Source of the DNA: Blattamonas nauphoetae
Lineage: Eukaryota; Preaxostyla; Oxymonadida
Reading direction: 5' to 3'
NCBI GenBank assembly: GCA_033064195.1
Contig: JARBJD010000293.1
Span: 28,852 to 92,851 of the forward strand
DNA length: 64,000 bases
A program made the translations under genes and the position numbers. Position 1 is the stretch's first letter; each line of letters opens with the position of its first letter. Under the pieces are notes generated by a model. That model worked only from the letters and a program-made list of their open reading frames with translations, made no database searches and was not told the DNA's origin. Below are positions 1-10,884 of this stretch, piece after piece.

Positions 1-1892
1 TTTCGAGATTGTTGCCAAAATGCTCCATGTCTAATTCAGCAGAGGATGGGGAAGAGATAAATGAAGAATGCACACACTTGGTCAGAGACATCAACAGGGA
101 GGGCAGGAGTGAGAAGGAATGTCAGAACACTTTCACAGAATCCAGTTTCGAAGAAGACTCGTGTGTTCCTGATCCCAGATGAACCTGAAGATGGAACAAT
201 AATTCATGAATCGACAAAGACGTACAGATTAATGAAACAATTGCTGTGAGAGATTTCTGGGGATGAGACAGAGAATGATGATGATGATTCAACAAATTCA
301 GACGAGAATGGATTGGTTCATTTCTGGGCATGGGTTTAATATAGCTGGTGGTTTCGAAAGATGGCTGGTGCAACGAGTTTAGTATGACTGGTGGTGGATT
401 TCTCCAGAAATATGGAAGCCATCACCATAAAGTATTCCGATATGGTCAGGATGAGATCCCCAGAGAAGGTGTAGAAGTGAAAAAACCGCATAAAAGTCAT
501 GAAAAGTCTCAATTCCTCCGATCAAGATTGATCAAAAAAGATTGCACTTTTTTCGCTCTATGAATATCGATTTAGAAAAATAATATGTTTTTGACAAAAT
601 AATGTGCAAAACAGACAGGAATCAAAATAAAGTGAACATACTTGTCCTGTGAAGTGATTGTTATCAAGGATTTCTGATTTTCGCCTCACATTTTTGAAGG
701 GCCTATCCTCCACTGACTGTTCCGCCTCTCGCTATTGTTGTGAATAGAGATGACAAGAAGGAAATGCAACGATTTTGTATGTTATAACCCCCAGATGACC
801 AACTTTTAGTGATATGTCACAACCAGCTATACTACACCGCCACCAGCTATATTAAACCACCACCAGCTCTACTAAACTTCACCAGCTATACTAAACCCAT
901 GCCCATTTCTGGTTTCAACACAGTTGCCAAATGTCGGAATACCGAGAGAGAAACGAGTGTGTTGGCTAAATCTGGAGATTTTAATTCGGAGGTGAACGAC
1001 AAAGTGAAGACAAACGTTCCGATGATCCTGTCTCCATCCTTTCGACAAAAAACTTCCCAGCGTTGAGCTGTTGTTCACCGTCGAGAGCAATGAAATCGTG
1101 AATATGTCTGCATAGGGTTTGTTCGTTTTGAGACATGTTTGGAGACGAACAATCGAGTGAACAGAATGGTCGCAATCTTGTTTGAGGAACTGATAGTTCA
1201 CGATGATTTATTATCTGGTGTTCATTTATCAGACTTGACCCGGAGAATGACGAGTTCATTGAGGTGTGTGTAACCGTTTTCTCGATTTGATCGAGACCCT
1301 TTAGATCATTGTTGAGTCACAAAACGCAATTGATTCCCAGAAGAAACAGTATTCATCCGGGCCTTATTGTTTTATTAGAACGAGAGTATGTCGAGCTTTA
1401 TTGGCCTTATTCCGTCTCGAGATAGTCCGATGAATATTGTCTCCAAGAAAGAGGAGGATCTGTCTGATGTGTGACGTGGATGACATGCGAGACGAGAGGT
1501 GCGGATGGTGAATGACAAGATGTGGAGAAGTTGCAGAGAACAAGTTCGGAGGATCTTCTAACGAGGAATCACTCGTTCAAACAAAAGAGAAATGAAGATG
1601 AAGCAAAAGAAGATGCAATGAAGAGAAACAAAGAGAAAGAAAAAGATTGAAGAAGCGAAGGATGAGGTGGACATCGAGTTCGATTGAAGCGACATGAATA
1701 CCAACCGAAGCGAGAAAGAGTGTCGAATGAGGACAATTTCAAATGAAGAAAGATCAGTGAAGCGTTTGATGAGACATCGTTCTCCAGAATCTGAGACGAA
1801 CACACCAGACGAGGTGAGAAGGAAGAAGATGTGAAATGAAAACAAGACGGCGGGAACGTCGAATGATGACGATGAAATCGGAGGGAGAAGAG
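1..1892. other. 3-prime flank and intergenic DNA, no convincing gene
   Basis: Only short overlapping open frames are present and none has a recognisable motif. The last 350 bases before position 1893 are purine-rich on the plus strand (pyrimidine-rich on the gene strand) and look like the 3-prime untranslated flank of the giant gene that follows. The other giant gene has a flank of similar composition at about 13690-14250. An imperfect inverted repeat sits inside this stretch (see the entry at 326-906). Confidence 0.5.
326..906. repeat. Imperfect inverted repeat with internal sub-repeats
   Basis: The left arm at 326-351 and the right arm at 880-906 are reverse complements of about 26 bases with one or two mismatches (core ATGGGCATGGGTTTA). 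Next to the right arm the word ACCAGCTATACTAAACC recurs three times in degenerate form (826-898). The arms enclose about 530 bases with no gene. It may be a degenerate MITE; no target duplication was found. Confidence 0.45.
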
Positions 1893-4800
1893 TCAAGAAA
1901 CGATCGTGAGAGCAGTTCCTCCTCCATCCATCTTCCCAATCGATCCAAGAACTGATCCAATCGTGCGCAGCGAAGGACGCGAGCCAGCCGTCAGATTCAG
2001 ACACGAAACAATCAGCTTCTCCATCTCGTCCCCAACTCCTTCCATCTTCGGAATCGTTCCACAGTGCAGTGCGCGACTCGCATTAACTTCGTCCGTCTCC
2101 CCAAACGGAACTTGTCCAGTTTCAATCTCGTACAGGACTAGGCCGAGCCGAAAAACCGTCACCTGCTCTGCGTCAACTCCTCCATCCACTTCGTCCCCAT
2201 CCTTCTGTTCAGGCGATCGCCATCGAACATCCGACTTCACTTTCTCCACAAACTCGGACTTCTCCATCTCTCCCTTCACACGAAGACACACTTCTCCACT
2301 TTCAGAGAACAACACCCAGTGCGAGCTCAGTCCAAGTCCTGTCCCGTTCCGACCCTGTCGAGACAGTTCCATCAATCCACGCACAATCATCGAAGCCACT
2401 CGACGTCGATCAATCCCCACTTTCTCAACGTGAAGTCTTTCGTACAGTGTGTGTGTCTTGTTCACCACAACTGTCTCGAACTTCCCTTCCTTCGCACACA
2501 ACCCCTCCACTCGATCTTTCTCTGGGATCAACGACACTGCCGCTTCCTTGCATTCACGACTGGTCTGCTTCTGTTCGTGCCTCATTTCGAATCGCGTGTT
2601 ACCATTCAATTCGCGAGCAGATGACACATCCACTGTGTTGGGCATCGGTGCATCGAAGTCTTCAACTTTCTCAATTTCCATTTCTTGTGGTTCAGGATCG
2701 GGTGTCGATGATTTCTTCTTTTCTGCTTGTCCTCGTCGACGCCAGCACACAAACACCACAATCATCAAAAGAAGAACGAGGACACAGAGTGAGATCACGA
2801 GAGGAAGCCACCATTTCATGTTCTCTTTCACAGATTGAGAACGACGATCCGAGATCGATGATTGGATTTGGAATGATTCTGATGTTCGCATTGAACCAGA
2901 TTCTGAAGCGGAGTCTGATGTCAGTGTTGAGTGTGAACCAAACAAGAGACGACCTCGCCATTCCAGTGACGAATCCAGAGAAGAGAGAGAAGACGACGAG
3001 ATCGAAACGGAGATGTGAGTCTCGTTCTTCCAGTCTGTCGATTCCAAAGACAGATCAAACGATTTCGCTCTTCCCACTTTCTCCGATTTCGATGAAACAA
3101 TCTCAAACACTTCCAAACACAGACCACACTGAATCAGTGTCGATCCAACAATCCACATCGAGAATGTCTTGTTCTGTTTTGAGAACTCGCTCGATGACTC
3201 CGAAGAGGAGAGTGTTGGGATGAAGAGAGGAGCAGATCGAATCGATTCCAGTCCTTCCAACGAGCAGTCGTTTTGCGAGATCCACGGCGAAGGGCTTGTC
3301 GGTGTCCCATCTCCTCCACTCAGACTCCCAATCATCATCCTTCCTCCAGACGAGCAGTCGATGTTCCGACGAGCAGAAGGGAAGAGAGCATCGTGAGGCG
3401 AGTTGTCGTGGAAGGCACTCGTCTCGACGGTCAGCGTTCCTCCTTCCATCCAAACAGCTCCAGACGAGAGCAAAGAGAAAGACGACGAGACAAGTTTGGT
3501 TGTTGAGTTTTTGAGAACGAATGCTCCACTCTTCCACGAACAAGAGAAGGGCTCAGAATTCAATGTCGGAGTGAGAGATTGGGTCAACCCAACAATCGAA
3601 CAGAGTTGGAGTGTCAGAGTGCCATTCACAACAATAACGAAGGTCAGAAAAGGTGAGTTAGTGATGACAACGTCGACTTGGTTCATCCAGAGCGACGATT
3701 CGGTGACTGAAATTATTCCTTCCCATTCTTCCAGTGTTGGCAATGGAGACACAAACAGCTCGGAGAGAGTCGTCTGACCAGCTCGAACGACTACTTCCAT
3801 CCCTTTCGAGATCACAATTGGAGTTGATTGTGTTGTGTTGTGAACGATGTCCAGCGTCACTTTCGAAACTCCAATTCCATCAACAATCCACCACGCTGCT
3901 TCAATCGTCGAGCACGGCAAGCTCTCTTCCCCACAAAACCATTCCGACGATCCAGACGAAAAGTCAACAAACAGGGTCAGCTTCGAAGGACCAGATTTGG
4001 TTTCGAATGAAAGAGACGGATCAAACAGAATCACGCCATCATCCTCATCCAATCCAACAATCGACGAGATTGTATAGTTCCTCGAGAATTCCAGAGAATC
4101 TGGCCATCCAATCCGAAGTCGCGATGATTCAGCATGTTCAGCATCAATCACTCCAATCACGAAGGAGAGGGACGGAGAGAGTGTGACTCGGAAGTCTTTC
4201 CCAACTGGCAAGTGCGATCCAACAAACGAAATTGAGCACGATGTCAGAAGAGTGTTGGTGAAAGCGAACGAAGCGGAGAGAAGACGAGGAGGGAACGGAA
4301 TTCTCGCTTTGATCTCATCCTTCACGATGAATGAGACTGTTTCGCTAGTTTTGATGCCCACCGTGTATTCCTTCCCAAACTCCAATGATTTCTCACTTTC
4401 CGAACTCAAAACGGAGAAATCTGCAAAGCAGTGTGTCGAGTCAGTCGCTGTGAGAGACGAAACAGAAGTCCAGTATTTCGATCCATCTTTCAGCCAGATC
4501 AATCCCATCGCAGAATCAAGTGCTCGTCCTTCGAAGAAGAGACGCACAGCTGTTCTGTGTTTGTTCAGTTCTGCTTTCAAACACTTTTCAATTCGGGTTG
4601 GCTCTTTCGGAATCACAAGTGAAACCAATTCGGTGTCAAACAGCAGTTCAGTCGATCCTCTTTCGAACGATGACAGAACATACGTTCTCTCAAATTCAAA
4701 TTGTGAGTCTCTCTTCGAAATTTCTGTTTCCAAAGGATAAAGAACAGCCACGTGACAGTCAAGAAGTCCATTCTCAGTTGTCGTCAGTTTCAGCGTCTTC

Positions 4801-7800
4801 GAATGCGGTGGTTGGTTTTGCGATCCACACGATGTGAATGTGAGTGAGTATTCTGTCAATGGCAGCAGGGCACGAGAACTGAAAGAAAGTTCGATCGTCG
4901 AGTTCAGTGAAGTGCTCCCAAAGTTCGCGGCTGACACAGAAACAAGGCGTTCCGGTTCGACAGGAGTCGAGAATGAGCATTCCGGTGTTTCAATCAAGAT
5001 CGACGTATTCGATCCAATTGCCATCCATGATGCCGAGTATGTGTGCCCAAACAGGAGCTCGGCTGAGGAGAGAGGATAGAGCGAGAGGGGGAAGACGTAT
5101 GTTGTTTCACTCGTCGCTGTGAAACGAATCGTGCGTGTGTCGACGGCATTCGAAGACGAAGGCGAGGGCAAAGGAGTTCCACTCAGAGTCAGTGTGTATT
5201 CCTCTCCCACTTCGAGAGCTCGTGTCTCCACGGTCAGCGTTGTCAAATTCAGTCCATCTTCATCTGAACTCTTCACGGACACCAGGCGAGATGGTTCGGC
5301 ACTGATCGTCAAAGAATTCGCTTCAAACAGCAGATCAGTGTCAGCTCCTTGTTCTCGGAAGCTCTTCACATCCAATCTTTCCCCAAATCCCAATTCTGCT
5401 CCCAAAACAGGATAAACAACTCCTGATCCTTCCCATTTCCCCAATCCTTCAACAAACTTCATCTCCACTGTGAATCGTGTCTTTCCCGACTTGCTCAGCT
5501 CCACAAGATATATCTCATTCGAGTTCAACGCTCGTCCGGACATCGAGAAAAGAACTCGCTTTCCTCCAGAATCCAGACCAACAATGGAGAATGAGACAAG
5601 TCGTGTTGGTTCAATATCAGTCTTGAATGTCAAACCAGATGTGAACAGCACAGCATCGTTCGACGAGTCCGTCACATTCACCACGGTGTAGTTTGTGTTG
5701 TAGTTCAGCTCAGTCTCATCTTCGATCAGCGAGAACAGGAGAGCTGTCCCTTTTCCATTTGTTGAGGAGCTGAACGACACATTCATCTTTGCTGGTGTTT
5801 GTGTCAACGTTTCGTTCAGATGCAGAGTGTATGTCTCAACAACAGACATCGCTCGCCCTTCCACTGACACTTCTGCTTTCTTCGAAGAATCACAAAGACG
5901 AGTGAAAGAGACACTCGTGACGCGGGATGGTTCGACAGGCGTTTCGAATGTGAGTGAGGATGTTGTAACGGTCTGTTTGCCATCCAAAGACACAGCAGAA
6001 CTCACTTCGTATTCTGTCCCATATTTCAGATCTGCTTCCGAAAACGGATACAGTTTGGCTGTCCATTCTGCCAATCTCGATTCCGACGAAGGAAGAAGAT
6101 CAACTGTGAGAGTCGATGGTTCTTCCACTCCCACTTCCGTCACTCTCACTTTGTATCCAGACGCTACAAAGCCTGTTCCAACAAATCCAATCGCCATCGA
6201 ATCATTTCCATCCGTTTGATCGATTCCGGTCAGTGTCGCTGGTGGATAGGGAATTGAGAACGAAAACGAAGCGATCAAGATGAGTGGCTGCGAATCACAC
6301 GACACTTGAACAACTTCGTATTCCTCTTCATATTTCAGTTTTGTCGAGTCTGTCGAGGAGAGTGGGCTTGTTCCGGTCAGCAAGTCAGATGAGAGAGAAA
6401 GCGAGATTGTGAAATTATTGTTTTCTGAATCCTTCACTTTCATCGAATATGTTCCTGTTTTTTGCAAACATCCAGTCAGCTCGAATGAGGCTTCGCTTGT
6501 CCCTTTCAGTTCTACAGAGACTGACAGAATCGACGCATCGATGGACCAGCCAGGAATGCTGGCAGTTCGGATCGTGTATGACTTCTCGTCGGAGAGGAAG
6601 GGGAGAACACCCTCCAATCCAATCGACACTTCAACTGTTCCGGTTGACGATTTCGTGTCAGTTGTCCCAAACGAGACATGCACGAGTCGAGGAACATTCG
6701 ATCCCTCCAACAGCACTCCCATCGTTCCCTTCACTTCTTCTGTTGTTCTGATCGTGATCGTTGCTGTGTCCTCTCCCATCGACACTCCGAACGAAGAGAT
6801 GCCTGTCTTCTGCTCTTCTGTAAGTTGAGGAACAAGTGTGCTGTCTTCGACTTCGTCCGTTTCAAAATACACATTTGGCGAGCCAGAAGTGGAATCACAA
6901 AACTTGATTGTGCCAGAGTTGGCGATGTCAGATCTCACATCTATGAAGTAGATGTCTTTCGAAGCCGGAATAGCTGGACACTTACACTCTCTGAACTGCA
7001 GGAACGAGGAGTCAATCGATGTGATCGAGAATAGATGGAGAGCGCCAGCTTCTACCGATGAAGAGCACAAAACAAACGCACAGTTGGAGAGAGTGAGCGG
7101 CGAGTTGCGAAAATATGCTGCACCTCCATATTGAGCAGTGCAAGATTCGAAGAAGCAACCGTCCAACGTTGTTTGTGAAGAATCTGTGACGATGAGACCA
7201 CCAGCTGCATTTCCAGTTCTTTCAACCGACTTGCATTCGGTGAAGGCGGTGTTTGTGATCGCAACAGGATGACCGCTGTCAGAGGAGTTTCTGACGAAGA
7301 CGGCTCCTCCATCATCGTGGTCAGCTGTGACTGTGCATTTGTGGAAGAAACACTGGTCGATGGTGAGAGACGCTGAAGATTGATAAAGACAGATCGCTGC
7401 GCCACCCAGGTTGTTTCCGACAGCGGCTGTCATTTCGTTGAACGAGCAGAGAGTGTAAGACACGGATGTGACGGGAGAAGTGGAATCGATAAAGAATCTG
7501 TCGTTTTGGACGAATTCGGCGAACGATTCTGATTTTTCGGTTTCGGGGTTCCCTTCGCGAACACACGAAAAGAACGAAGTGTTCACACATCTCAAACTCC
7601 CTCCCAAATTCACATCCAACATTCCCGTCCCGCGGTCGTGGTTCGAGCTCAAACAAATCGAACTCCCAACAATTCGCTGAACAACACTTCCAAATCCCTT
7701 CCCACTTTTCCCAAAATCCCCCAATCCGTACGTTTGGCTGCTCATGTTCACCAATGAGCAAAATTCCATCCCAGTGTCCATCCTTCCCACAAATGCCGAT

Positions 7801-8546
7801 CCAAAATCCCGATTCTTTTTCGAAGCCATCCCAAAAGAGAAGAGAGGGCCAGTTCCCATCCAAAGTGTCTGTGACCTCATCGAGATCCCTGTTCCTACAA
7901 CTGAAAGTGGTTCTAGTCCTCCAATCTGTTCTCTTTCATTTTCAGATCCAGAAATTTCGAAATCATTTCGTGAATGCCCCACATCAACAAACGGAGCAAC
8001 AAAATGTCGAGGCGATTCGTGAGTGCACTGCGAGACCACAATCCAAGATGAAGATCCGCACATTCCGTCGCCAGAGCAGCGCATCACCAATGGAGAGTGC
8101 AATCCATCCGAAATCACAGCGCTAAGCGACAAAAACACTTTCGATGACGACACAACGCACAGTCCTGATTCTGTCGACATGCACAACGCCCGAACTCCTG
8201 AAACGCGAAACGAGCTGTTCCAAACCGAAAACATGAACTTCTGGCCGACAGATTCATCGTTCTTTTCGGATCTTCGTTCTTCCACATTGTATTCCACAAT
8301 GGTGTTGTTTCCAATCAACGAAACATCCGCAGATTTCACTTGGATCGTTCTGGCAATCATTTCTGCATTTGAGAGATAGATCATCTCAATTCCAGCTTTT
8401 CCAGCGTTCTTCATTCTTCCCTCCAAAGTCTTTAGATCCTCCGGAAATAGTGATGAGATCTTGTCAACTGGGCGAGGCTGTACACTCGTGAGGATTGCCG
8501 CCACAAAAACGACAAACATCTCAAGAATACGAAGGTTGGATGACAA
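1893..8546 (-). CDS. Giant beta-helix surface protein with membrane span and pseudokinase-like tail (2217 aa)
   Basis: Intact frame ending in TGA. Start at 8546; an in-frame Met at residue 10 (8519) opens directly onto a hydrophobic signal peptide and is an equally good start. Residues ~30-120 are followed by a parallel beta-helix-like region to ~560, rich in short turns with Cys, Asn and Ser. From ~600 to ~1525 run about eight tandem modules of ~100 aa, each opening with a Pro-x-Arg-Leu-Val-Ser type motif. A Cys-pair segment at ~1525 (Cys-Gly...Pro-Cys-Ser) starts a second beta-helix. A single membrane span lies near 1912-1934, followed by Arg-rich stop-transfer residues. The cytoplasmic tail (~2035-2200) resembles only the C-lobe of a protein kinase: an APE-like Ser-Pro-Glu motif, a helix-F-like Phe-Arg-Leu-Gly segment and the final Arg. 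Glycine loop, HRD and DFG are not seen, so catalysis is unlikely. Paralog of the gene at 14252-22192. A cell-surface receptor or adhesin role is inferred. Confidence 0.85.
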   Translation of the reverse strand: MSSNLRILEMFVVFVAAILTSVQPRPVDKISSLFPEDLKTLEGRMKNAGKAGIEMIYLSNAEMIARTIQVKSADVSLIGNNTIVEYNVEERRSEKNDESVGQKFMFSVWNSSFRVSGVRALCMSTESGLCVVSSSKVFLSLSAVISDGLHSPLVMRCSGDGMCGSSSWIVVSQCTHESPRHFVAPFVDVGHSRNDFEISGSENEREQIGGLEPLSVVGTGISMRSQTLWMGTGPLFSFGMASKKNRDFGSAFVGRMDTGMEFCSLVNMSSQTYGLGDFGKSGKGFGSVVQRIVGSSICLSSNHDRGTGMLDVNLGGSLRCVNTSFFSCVREGNPETEKSESFAEFVQNDRFFIDSTSPVTSVSYTLCSFNEMTAAVGNNLGGAAICLYQSSASLTIDQCFFHKCTVTADHDDGGAVFVRNSSDSGHPVAITNTAFTECKSVERTGNAAGGLIVTDSSQTTLDGCFFESCTAQYGGAAYFRNSPLTLSNCAFVLCSSSVEAGALHLFSITSIDSSFLQFRECKCPAIPASKDIYFIDVRSDIANSGTIKFCDSTSGSPNVYFETDEVEDSTLVPQLTEEQKTGISSFGVSMGEDTATITIRTTEEVKGTMGVLLEGSNVPRLVHVSFGTTDTKSSTGTVEVSIGLEGVLPFLSDEKSYTIRTASIPGWSIDASILSVSVELKGTSEASFELTGCLQKTGTYSMKVKDSENNNFTISLSLSSDLLTGTSPLSSTDSTKLKYEEEYEVVQVSCDSQPLILIASFSFSIPYPPATLTGIDQTDGNDSMAIGFVGTGFVASGYKVRVTEVGVEEPSTLTVDLLPSSESRLAEWTAKLYPFSEADLKYGTEYEVSSAVSLDGKQTVTTSSLTFETPVEPSRVTSVSFTRLCDSSKKAEVSVEGRAMSVVETYTLHLNETLTQTPAKMNVSFSSSTNGKGTALLFSLIEDETELNYNTNYTVVNVTDSSNDAVLFTSGLTFKTDIEPTRLVSFSIVGLDSGGKRVLFSMSGRALNSNEIYLVELSKSGKTRFTVEMKFVEGLGKWEGSGVVYPVLGAELGFGERLDVKSFREQGADTDLLFEANSLTISAEPSRLVSVKSSDEDGLNLTTLTVETRALEVGEEYTLTLSGTPLPSPSSSNAVDTRTIRFTATSETTYVFPLSLYPLSSAELLFGHTYSASWMAIGSNTSILIETPECSFSTPVEPERLVSVSAANFGSTSLNSTIELSFSSRALLPLTEYSLTFTSCGSQNQPPHSKTLKLTTTENGLLDCHVAVLYPLETEISKRDSQFEFERTYVLSSFERGSTELLFDTELVSLVIPKEPTRIEKCLKAELNKHRTAVRLFFEGRALDSAMGLIWLKDGSKYWTSVSSLTATDSTHCFADFSVLSSESEKSLEFGKEYTVGIKTSETVSFIVKDEIKARIPFPPRLLSASFAFTNTLLTSCSISFVGSHLPVGKDFRVTLSPSLSFVIGVIDAEHAESSRLRIGWPDSLEFSRNYTISSIVGLDEDDGVILFDPSLSFETKSGPSKLTLFVDFSSGSSEWFCGEESLPCSTIEAAWWIVDGIGVSKVTLDIVHNTTQSTPIVISKGMEVVVRAGQTTLSELFVSPLPTLEEWEGIISVTESSLWMNQVDVVITNSPFLTFVIVVNGTLTLQLCSIVGLTQSLTPTLNSEPFSCSWKSGAFVLKNSTTKLVSSSFSLLSSGAVWMEGGTLTVETSAFHDNSPHDALFPSARRNIDCSSGGRMMIGSLSGGDGTPTSPSPWISQNDCSLEGLESIRSAPLFIPTLSSSESSSEFSKQNKTFSMWIVGSTLIQCGLCLEVFEIVSSKSEKVGRAKSFDLSLESTDWKNETHISVSISSSSLSSLDSSLEWRGRLLFGSHSTLTSDSASESGSMRTSESFQIQSSISDRRSQSVKENMKWWLPLVISLCVLVLLLMIVVFVCWRRRGQAEKKKSSTPDPEPQEMEIEKVEDFDAPMPNTVDVSSARELNGNTRFEMRHEQKQTSRECKEAAVSLIPEKDRVEGLCAKEGKFETVVVNKTHTLYERLHVEKVGIDRRRVASMIVRGLMELSRQGRNGTGLGLSSHWVLFSESGEVCLRVKGEMEKSEFVEKVKSDVRWRSPEQKDGDEVDGGVDAEQVTVFRLGLVLYEIETGQVPFGETDEVNASRALHCGTIPKMEGVGDEMEKLIVSCLNLTAGSRPSLRTIGSVLGSIGKMDGGGTALTIVS

Positions 8547-9350
8547 GTGCCCATAAATCGGAACTTGCTGGAATCATTGTTCTGACATTTAAGACGTGAG
8601 ATCTTCGTCTAAAACGTCCAGATTCGTGGAGATGACATTTCGGGATCGTGACACGAGCTGTAGCTGGATCATCATTTCTTTCTCAATCAGTCCTGAACGT
8701 GAAAAGGATGAACATTGATCTCTTGAAGCGACTACTCAAATTGACATCAGTCTGGAAGCCAGTGTGAACGAGTTTTCGACGATTGAATTAACATGTACTG
8801 GTATTTCATTCAGTTTTTAAGTCCGTATCACAAATCATCGTCCATTGTTGAAAGAGGTTGATATTCGGAATGATATTGATGGCAATGATGATCATATCGA
8901 AGTGTGAGGCGATGGGGAAGCAATGACGGATTTGACCTGAGGCTGAAAGAAATGGCTCGTGCACGGATAAATTTCAATTGATGCGCTTGTTGTTCAGTCT
9001 GTATGCTCTTTTACTTCAATGATTTCAACGTCGTTCTTCTTCAGATTCGCTAAGTTAATCGATTGAAAATAATGGGTGTCCAAATCTTCAAAAACAGTTT
9101 CATTTTGGGACAAACATTCTCTCACATCGAATTTGAGGATGACCGAATGAAAATGATCAACCAAAACGATCCAGTCCAGCCTCGACTTCAATCTCGTTGA
9201 GAGAGAATGCGAAGAATCTCGTTCGTCACCAGCCGTGAATTGAGTTTCGAAACATTGTCTGGTCATGACAAAACGGTGTTATCTAAAAATAAGGAAATGG
9301 CAAGTTCACAAGTGAGAAATGGCGAGTGTGCGAAGATGAAGAAGACAATC
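8547..9350. other. Intergenic, no supported gene
   Basis: Upstream side of the 2217-aa gene. Short frames exist on both strands; the longest minus frame (8994-9266) has no motif. No repeat or RNA structure was recognised. Confidence 0.4.
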
Positions 9351-9720
9351 TCAAAACCCGAAACCAATCCCACGCTGCTCGAAACGACTCGTCGCGAGAC
9401 AGTTCCATCCAAGCCACGTGATCAGCCCTTCACTGCGGATTGCGAAGGTCAGAGGCAGTTCATCCTCAATCCCTTCCTCCTTCACTTTCTCAGCCAGACG
9501 CCTCCACACTGCCCCACCATTCACAAATCTGTCGTCCTTCCGAGACCAATCCGAGAGACCAGTAATCAGCATCCAACCATCTTCCGGTTTTTTGTCAATC
9601 CCGTCAATGACACTCTCTGCGTTGAAGGCGACCAGCTGATCGAGTGATGTCTCTGTCGCATCGGAATTGAGGTTGTGTTGGAGTGTGTCAACGACTGTGC
9701 GATACGCGTCAGTGAGACCT

Positions 9721-9729
9721 GTCATCCTC
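9721..9729. repeat. Left target-site duplication (GTCATCCTC)
   Basis: Nine bases identical to 10876-10884, immediately outside both ends of the TIR element. Nine-base duplications are typical of Mutator-like (MULE) and some Merlin-like elements. Confidence 0.9.
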
Positions 9730-10875
9730 GGGACTGTCTATAGTTCATCAGCGTTTTCAACTATAGTTCATCAGAGACCCATTATCTGTTGGGAGCGAGT
9801 CGACGACGATGATGAGGAAGACGAAGGGAAACATGCTGCGAAGCAGTTCGACACCACGTGCACCATCTTTCAACTCGCAATGTGTCAGCTCCATCGAGCG
9901 CGGAGCCGACACAACCGAAAGAAGAGGCATCGAAGGCGAGGAAGTACTTGCTTGCACTGTCATTGTGTTTGTCAATGAGATACCTTGGATCGCGAAGCAG
10001 TGGTCGGGAGTTGTTGACGATAAGGAGACGAGAGGAGAACTGGAAGAAGTCGTTCCGATCCACTCTCCCCCAAAACGAGCGACACTCCTTCACTCATCTA
10101 CATGCAGTTCATCATCGCTCCATTCAGAGAGAGTCGTCCGCTAAGTGCACACACCGACCCCATCACAGTCTTCTGATCCCACCTCTCCTCTTCCCCACAC
10201 CATCCACATAGTTCCTCCTCCGGTTGACACTGATTGCAGGCTGATCGACATCTCACGCATCTCGATCCTCCCGTTCTCAAAATCTACAATTCACTTCCCT
10301 GTCATCCCTCCTTCTGAACCCATTCGTTCTTCCACTTCAAGTCTACTTCCCTTTCATTTCTTGCCCTCAACCTCCACCTCTTCTGATCCCACCCACATTC
10401 TGCTCCCAAAGGACGATGAGTGTTCGATCGACAGCATGATCTTCTCGTCGACCTGCTTCTGGTTCAATCCTGCCTTCAGTCCAACACTCACCAACGAACA
10501 GCAGTCATCCTTCTCTCCACATTCTGACACCTCCCCACTTCCCCTCGGAGAACTAGTGATTGATCCATCCTTGATGACCACACCGAGTCCATCGAGCTGC
10601 ACGGTCTAGACAACGTCCCACACAGCCGAGACGAGTCAGACGATGACGAGTCGCAGAAAACGAAGATCGAATTTGGAGCTGAGTCTGTTGAGACTGTCAT
10701 CATCAGATCCACTCTTGCCCTCAAAACAACGAATGGAAACTGGTCCGTTTCTTCATTATTCATTGATTCGATTTGGTTACAGCCGATCTTTGATAGTCGA
10801 CCGGATCCCTCGTTGACATGATATGGGTCTCTGTTGAACTATAGTTGAAAACGCTGATGAACTATAGTCAGTCCC
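9730..10875. mobile_element. Non-autonomous TIR element, Mutator-like, possible host-gene capture
   Basis: The 1146-bp element has 53-bp TIRs (9730-9782 and 10823-10875) beginning GGGACTG and differing at only two internal positions. It is flanked by a perfect 9-bp duplication. No transposase-like frame is visible. On the minus strand near 10590-10690 a short frame carries a Cys-Gly...Arg-Pro-Cys-Ser-Ser...Trp pattern resembling the segment just after the module array in the giant surface proteins (the matching residues in the 2646-aa protein read Cys-Gly-Glu-Ile-Thr-Arg-Pro-Cys-Ser-Ser). This could be a captured host fragment as in Pack-MULEs, but the same pattern opens many oxymonad beta-helix domains. 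Superfamily assignment is from the duplication length only. Confidence 0.85.
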
Positions 10876-10884
10876 GTCATCCTC
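10876..10884. repeat. Right target-site duplication (GTCATCCTC)
   Basis: Matches 9721-9729 exactly. It defines the insertion point inside the Arg-Met-Thr-Gly codons of the ARM-like gene. Confidence 0.9.

Noticed and set aside
1906-8379. Many plus-strand open frames up to 258 aa opposite the 2217-aa gene
   Set aside because: They are antisense shadows produced by the Ser/Thr/Glu-rich codon pattern of the long gene; no motifs and no independent starts.
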